From Saccharomycopsis phalli (lineage: Eukaryota; Ascomycota; Saccharomycetes; Ascoideales; Saccharomycopsidaceae): a DNA stretch of 64,000 nucleotides. Numbering within the stretch: the stretch's first letter is position 1; every line of letters starts with the position of its first letter. Positions 61,401-64,000 of the stretch are shown here, piece by piece. The position numbers and the translations under genes were made by a program. The notes under the pieces are model-generated. The model made no database searches and was not told the origin of the DNA. It saw only the letters and a list, made by a program, of their open reading frames with translations. The stretch covers positions 558,001 to 622,000 of the forward strand of contig CP073219.1 of assembly GCA_020342235.1 (NCBI GenBank), given 5' to 3'.

Positions 61401-63525
61401 CATCAATAACATCTTGGCTCTGGAACAAGCTGTTATTCTTCATCGTAAGTGGGTCAAAGATATTCAAGGACAAATTGTGAAGAAGTGAGAGGTTTTTGAA
61501 TAATAAGTATTCGTTCTGGCATGTCTTCAAAAATGTATTCCAATTGTTGATACTAAGTAATTGAAACTTCCCTACTGTGAACTGGGTTATGTCCACAACA
61601 CTTAGTTTGGATTCAAACTTGGGGTTGGAATTATGTTCCTGTAAGGCATTTATGATACTTTTGTAAATGTTAATAGAATCATAAAATAATAGTTCATTAG
61701 GAAGTAAAAAAATCTTGCTTTCATCATTGTTGTATTTCTTAATTAATTCGTTCACATTTTCGACATACGATTTATTATCCTTGAATAAATTAGGGTATTG
61801 GCTGTAGTTTCCGTTAAACAATAATTGGTAAATACTGTTCAATAAATCAAGAATAGAGCAATTGCAGGTCATTTCTTCGTTATAGATAAGCAAGTCACTA
61901 CTAATATGTTCAAATACTAGTGGAGTTTCCAACAAAAAGTTGAGAAATATTAATATTGTCCTAATATTCAATAAGTTATCTCGCCCAGTATCTTTACTAT
62001 TAACCCTCTGGTTCAAGTTGTTCAATAGTAATTGGAATTTGAACGATGAGTTATCAAAAATAAATTTATCTTCATTGTGTTTAAATATCTCGCTGTGATT
62101 GCGGACAATATAATTCTCAATCAACTTTAAAGCCCCCATCAATATCTGATTTCCAAAATTGGAAGGATCAACCAAATTTCTAACTAAATTTCGAGACTTC
62201 TGAATTAAAGGAAAATATTTCTCGAGAGTGTTCTTTCCTAGAATAGCACTGCTAGAAGCAATAGACCCGGAGTTAGCTATATTAGCACCACTGTTAATGG
62301 TTGTCCCGTCACTTTTGAAATCCTCCGTGCTGTCTCTATCAATACTGAAGATCCTAATATAATAATCCCTATAGCTGATAATCTCTTTATCATCCGTACC
62401 ATTGGCTGAGTAATCAGAGGTATAAATATCCTTACTGAGCAATAGATCATTATAGTCGATTGTTTTAATCAAGTCGCATATCTTGTAGAATGTAATGTGA
62501 TAGCAGCTCTCGTCATTCATTAATGCGACAAAAATATTCTCTATTATTAAGGTGTAAGTATCCTTGGGATAGTAATATAATAATAAAATCAAGACTCTTT
62601 CGAAGCCAAGCAAGGGAATGAATGAGTAACTAAGCAATGTGTTGATGAGGTTGAATATCTGAGAGATTACCCGAGAAATCGTTATGCTATCAATATCATT
62701 AATACTATTGCTGTTATTGTCACTTTTTTCGGTCAGTGGGACAATCAGCGCATTGTTCTCACCACTTTCCAACTCGCCCATTTTGATTCCAATTTTGAAA
62801 ATGATTTTTATACTCAAGAGTATGACTTTGCTATCAAATACATATCCATTATCATGGATAATAATATGAGTCAATTTGTTTATGAATTCAGATAGGACTT
62901 TTAGACTCTGGCTGCTTTGTAAGAGCGCATCACAATTTAGGATATCCAATATAAACTGACCCAAGCAGCGCTTGCATAAAAACTCTATATCACTATTCTC
63001 TTGATCTAGAGCATTATCCTGCTTGGTATATATCATAAGGTTATTAAACTGATCCACAATATTGTTGTCTATCAACAAATAGAAGCACTTCAAGAAGGAC
63101 TCAATGTTAGCATCGATGGTGCTATTACCCACTTTACAAAACATCAAAATATCACAAAAATACCTGGATGAGATACTCAACTGGCTAGTATCATCATATT
63201 GTATGCAAGTATAAAGTAACTCAATCACCTCCTTTCGAAAATTGGTGTAACTGCTGTAATTATTGATGTTCTGATCAATGTCGATTAAGATTTGTCTCAC
63301 CGGTATCCATGTCTCCAAAATAGATGAGATGGACTTGCTCTCAATAGACTTTTTCAACTGTAGTATTATCTCCAATTTCCTATGATTGTCAGCATTTTTC
63401 AACTCTTCAATCAAAAACTCTTGATTCGAGTAACCTCCAACACTCTTTGGGTCGATCGAGATTTTTGCCTTCGACCTTTTGAACAGCTTAGTGAAAGCCT
63501 TGAAAAAGGAATAGTCTTGTGACAT
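58459..63525 (-). CDS. TSC2: Tuberin (Tsc2) homologue, Rheb GTPase-activating protein
   Basis: A protein of 1688 aa. Most of the N terminus is alpha-helical, as in tuberin. The C terminus (about 1390-1580) is a Rap/Rheb GAP domain with FLNNIGDLIRL, YAYCWDDKISQLLFHTTTMM and KKRHVGNDYVNIFFDESG. The Asn in HVGNDYV is the catalytic Asn thumb. A very acidic insertion (DDEDEDEDDLEEDNEQDE) follows the catalytic helix. Tsc2, usually with Tsc1, turns off the GTPase Rheb and so restrains TORC1. S. cerevisiae lacks it, whereas S. pombe and Candida albicans have it. No TSC1 is in the window. Confidence 0.93.
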   Translation of the reverse strand: MSQDYSFFKAFTKLFKRSKAKISIDPKSVGGYSNQEFLIEELKNADNHRKLEIILQLKKSIESKSISSILETWIPVRQILIDIDQNINNYSSYTNFRKEVIELLYTCIQYDDTSQLSISSRYFCDILMFCKVGNSTIDANIESFLKCFYLLIDNNIVDQFNNLMIYTKQDNALDQENSDIEFLCKRCLGQFILDILNCDALLQSSQSLKVLSEFINKLTHIIIHDNGYVFDSKVILLSIKIIFKIGIKMGELESGENNALIVPLTEKSDNNSNSINDIDSITISRVISQIFNLINTLLSYSFIPLLGFERVLILLLYYYPKDTYTLIIENIFVALMNDESCYHITFYKICDLIKTIDYNDLLLSKDIYTSDYSANGTDDKEIISYRDYYIRIFSIDRDSTEDFKSDGTTINSGANIANSGSIASSSAILGKNTLEKYFPLIQKSRNLVRNLVDPSNFGNQILMGALKLIENYIVRNHSEIFKHNEDKFIFDNSSFKFQLLLNNLNQRVNSKDTGRDNLLNIRTILIFLNFLLETPLVFEHISSDLLIYNEEMTCNCSILDLLNSIYQLLFNGNYSQYPNLFKDNKSYVENVNELIKKYNNDESKIFLLPNELLFYDSINIYKSIINALQEHNSNPKFESKLSVVDITQFTVGKFQLLSINNWNTFLKTCQNEYLLFKNLSLLHNLSLNIFDPLTMKNNSLFQSQDVIDGFYNIKLKMLKTIRTLIDLNFDFKGQNDQLWHLTIFLFGINSIGNICIIGQKNKTSYFKTEKNAIVVSYLIDCLEHIMINLKIRFFKELLEENILYDLDMPLDNLLMLTKLLSKMFIRTTISQDIKSNNNKSEVLYKALLDILRHATNVISDFNSDDGLKLFYIIFVILDCMTRLRSNNKGYFYFDNVAREYKILTENKTKKTHHNIINQIKSAMQEHSIFKFVEDQWFLLTSRNVKMSPPVDSPVKEALEDSLELPRIQVNDRDKGEPADSHTLESLSLEDSDESSTLEVSEINPNEFFLIITHILYHNKVPEILIFTLYSIILQLSNIPLFENSDNSLELLRRKACEQLSSKFTNQNIFDKIVLQKTSARLLVRLAIYSKKFPSKEQRDQIVNALVLGLDNFATVGILCIHTLTVCCYQLPLQIKKFLSSILWRLQQHISAIEATPHTLEFLLSLSHLPELITNLKLEDFKPIFGMAFRFIQTSKDNKQDKMASYLNLLSYNVISSWFLKMKLKDRRQLSPYLIKCLLDISHQVDEKKIDSKCFILIDFIQRFTYSNLDLRFQLIHERPNTDPNIQITRWIYGISIISVLLDKLTGRSIVTIRRPTGTTKFEIEPDNSMVPWENIAYYNKESSDSLFTTGFVFLQLISHIFTDTTRIPLLIPDQANFESSVVLFDNLPLIEVFKAGIIYIAPGQLNEKEILLNSVGSKEYHKFLNNIGDLIRLKNNTTYFTAGLDRENDIDGEYAYCWDDKISQLLFHTTTMMPSKSSDSWLMKKRHVGNDYVNIFFDESGKPFDFNLISSEFTYVNIVITPVSLKSSSYESPYDDEDEDEDDLEEDNEQDEVFFQVRTYVKDGLPELFSTCKVKTISSKNLPVFIRHLALIAYQFSETWNEGSRYITNWTHRYDAIMKLKLRVVEYYEEKKCQDEKEKELSKKSATPVQSGMLFFNFGPASNELNENDDDDNIDRLFEMFNFTSYVT

Positions 63526-63919
63526 TATATATTGTAGTTAACTCCGATAATGCTCAGTTATTACAAAGAATTATTGGCGTTCCTTCTTTCCTTCGGGCGT
63601 AGCAGAAAAAGGTAATATTTTTGATTGTGAGCATTGACAGGCATTGAGTGTCACTCCGTTGGAAAAGAGTGCGTCTACAAACAAGCAAAATCTTAGCGCT
63701 ATTCTCTAAAAAGAGGTATATAAAAACTGGATGGTCACGAAAATTGTGGTAAAAGATTTATGGAATTAAGATGGTAATTATTTTTTGATATTGGTTGACG
63801 TTATACAGCAGATTAAATACATGGCACCAGATGTCCCCGGGAGGACTTAAAGAAAGCAAAATATCTGTCATTCATAAAGTGGATGTATATTATACTATTC
63901 AAAATTTTGTTGATTTAAT
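63526..63919. other. TSC2 upstream region
   Basis: A 394-bp region with TATATAAAAA near 63718 on the plus strand. No gene was seen within it. Confidence 0.35.
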
Positions 63920-64000
63920 TTATTTACCAACATTTGCATTGTCAGTTTTATCGTCAAGAAGCATTACATAGGTACTACTTTGTTTCTGCGAGTGGGATAT
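63920..64000 (-). CDS. Possible 3' end of a gene running off the right edge
   Basis: The last 26 codons of a minus-strand frame, ending in TAA at 63922-63920, read like a hydrophilic protein C terminus (SSTYVMLLDDKTDNANVGK). The start lies outside the window. The fragment is too short to assign, and a chance open frame cannot be excluded. Confidence 0.35.
   Translation of the reverse strand: MSHSQKQSSTYVMLLDDKTDNANVGK

Overview
The window looks like nuclear DNA of a budding yeast (Saccharomycotina), most likely of the CUG-Ser1 clade (Candida/Debaryomyces relatives). Genes are compact and nearly all without introns. The few introns have yeast-type signals (GTAAGT/GTATGT donors and a CTAAC/CTAAT branch site a few bases before the AG). 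HAK1, TSC2, BIG1 and SFL1 occur together. The codon CTG is almost absent from the highly expressed genes, and a CTG stands at a Myb position (29990) that is normally Ser or Thr. Protein sequences quoted here use the standard code, so a Leu from CTG may really be Ser. No transposon, LTR, tRNA, rRNA or CRISPR array was recognised.

Layout. 1-6.2 kb: C-terminal part of an Est1/Ebs1-like protein with a long octapeptide repeat, then MIR1, COQ4, CDD1 and LIP2. 6.2-16.5 kb: ERG12 (one intron), INO80, a small glycine-zipper protein, PRO3 and ATP2. 17.5-28.1 kb: the HAK1 potassium transporter, a pair of related multi-intron cysteine-rich secreted-protein genes (20.1-22.1 kb), TVP38, an uncharacterised coiled-coil protein and the borate exporter BOR1. 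29.8-42.3 kb: the Myb factor BAS1, an unknown protein, a 39-bp minisatellite, an F-box/RCC1 protein (SAF1-like), a PEP12-type syntaxin, a BIG1-type ER protein, a MATE transporter, an unknown protein and a fasciclin-domain protein. 42.9-54.6 kb: a GAP1-type amino-acid permease, RDI1, a mitochondrial carrier, RSM27, GPI1, an SFL1-type heat-shock-factor protein and CIN2 (intron). 56-63.5 kb: PUF3 (intron) and TSC2. A possible gene end lies at the right edge.

Most genes are housekeeping and independently transcribed. Functional threads are mitochondrial function (MIR1, COQ4, LIP2, ATP2, RSM27, PUF3), nitrogen/amino-acid supply and its control (GAP1-type permease, BAS1, PRO3, TSC2), ion transport (HAK1, BOR1) and the secretory pathway or cell surface (BIG1, GPI1, TVP38, PEP12).

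The most unusual content is the gene pair at 20115-22116. Two adjacent same-strand genes encode signal-peptide proteins sharing a cysteine module, C-x(10-12)-C-V-x(8-10)-C-x-C-x(9)-C. One has four and the other at least three introns of 40-47 nt, all phase 0 and in matching positions. I do not recognise this family.
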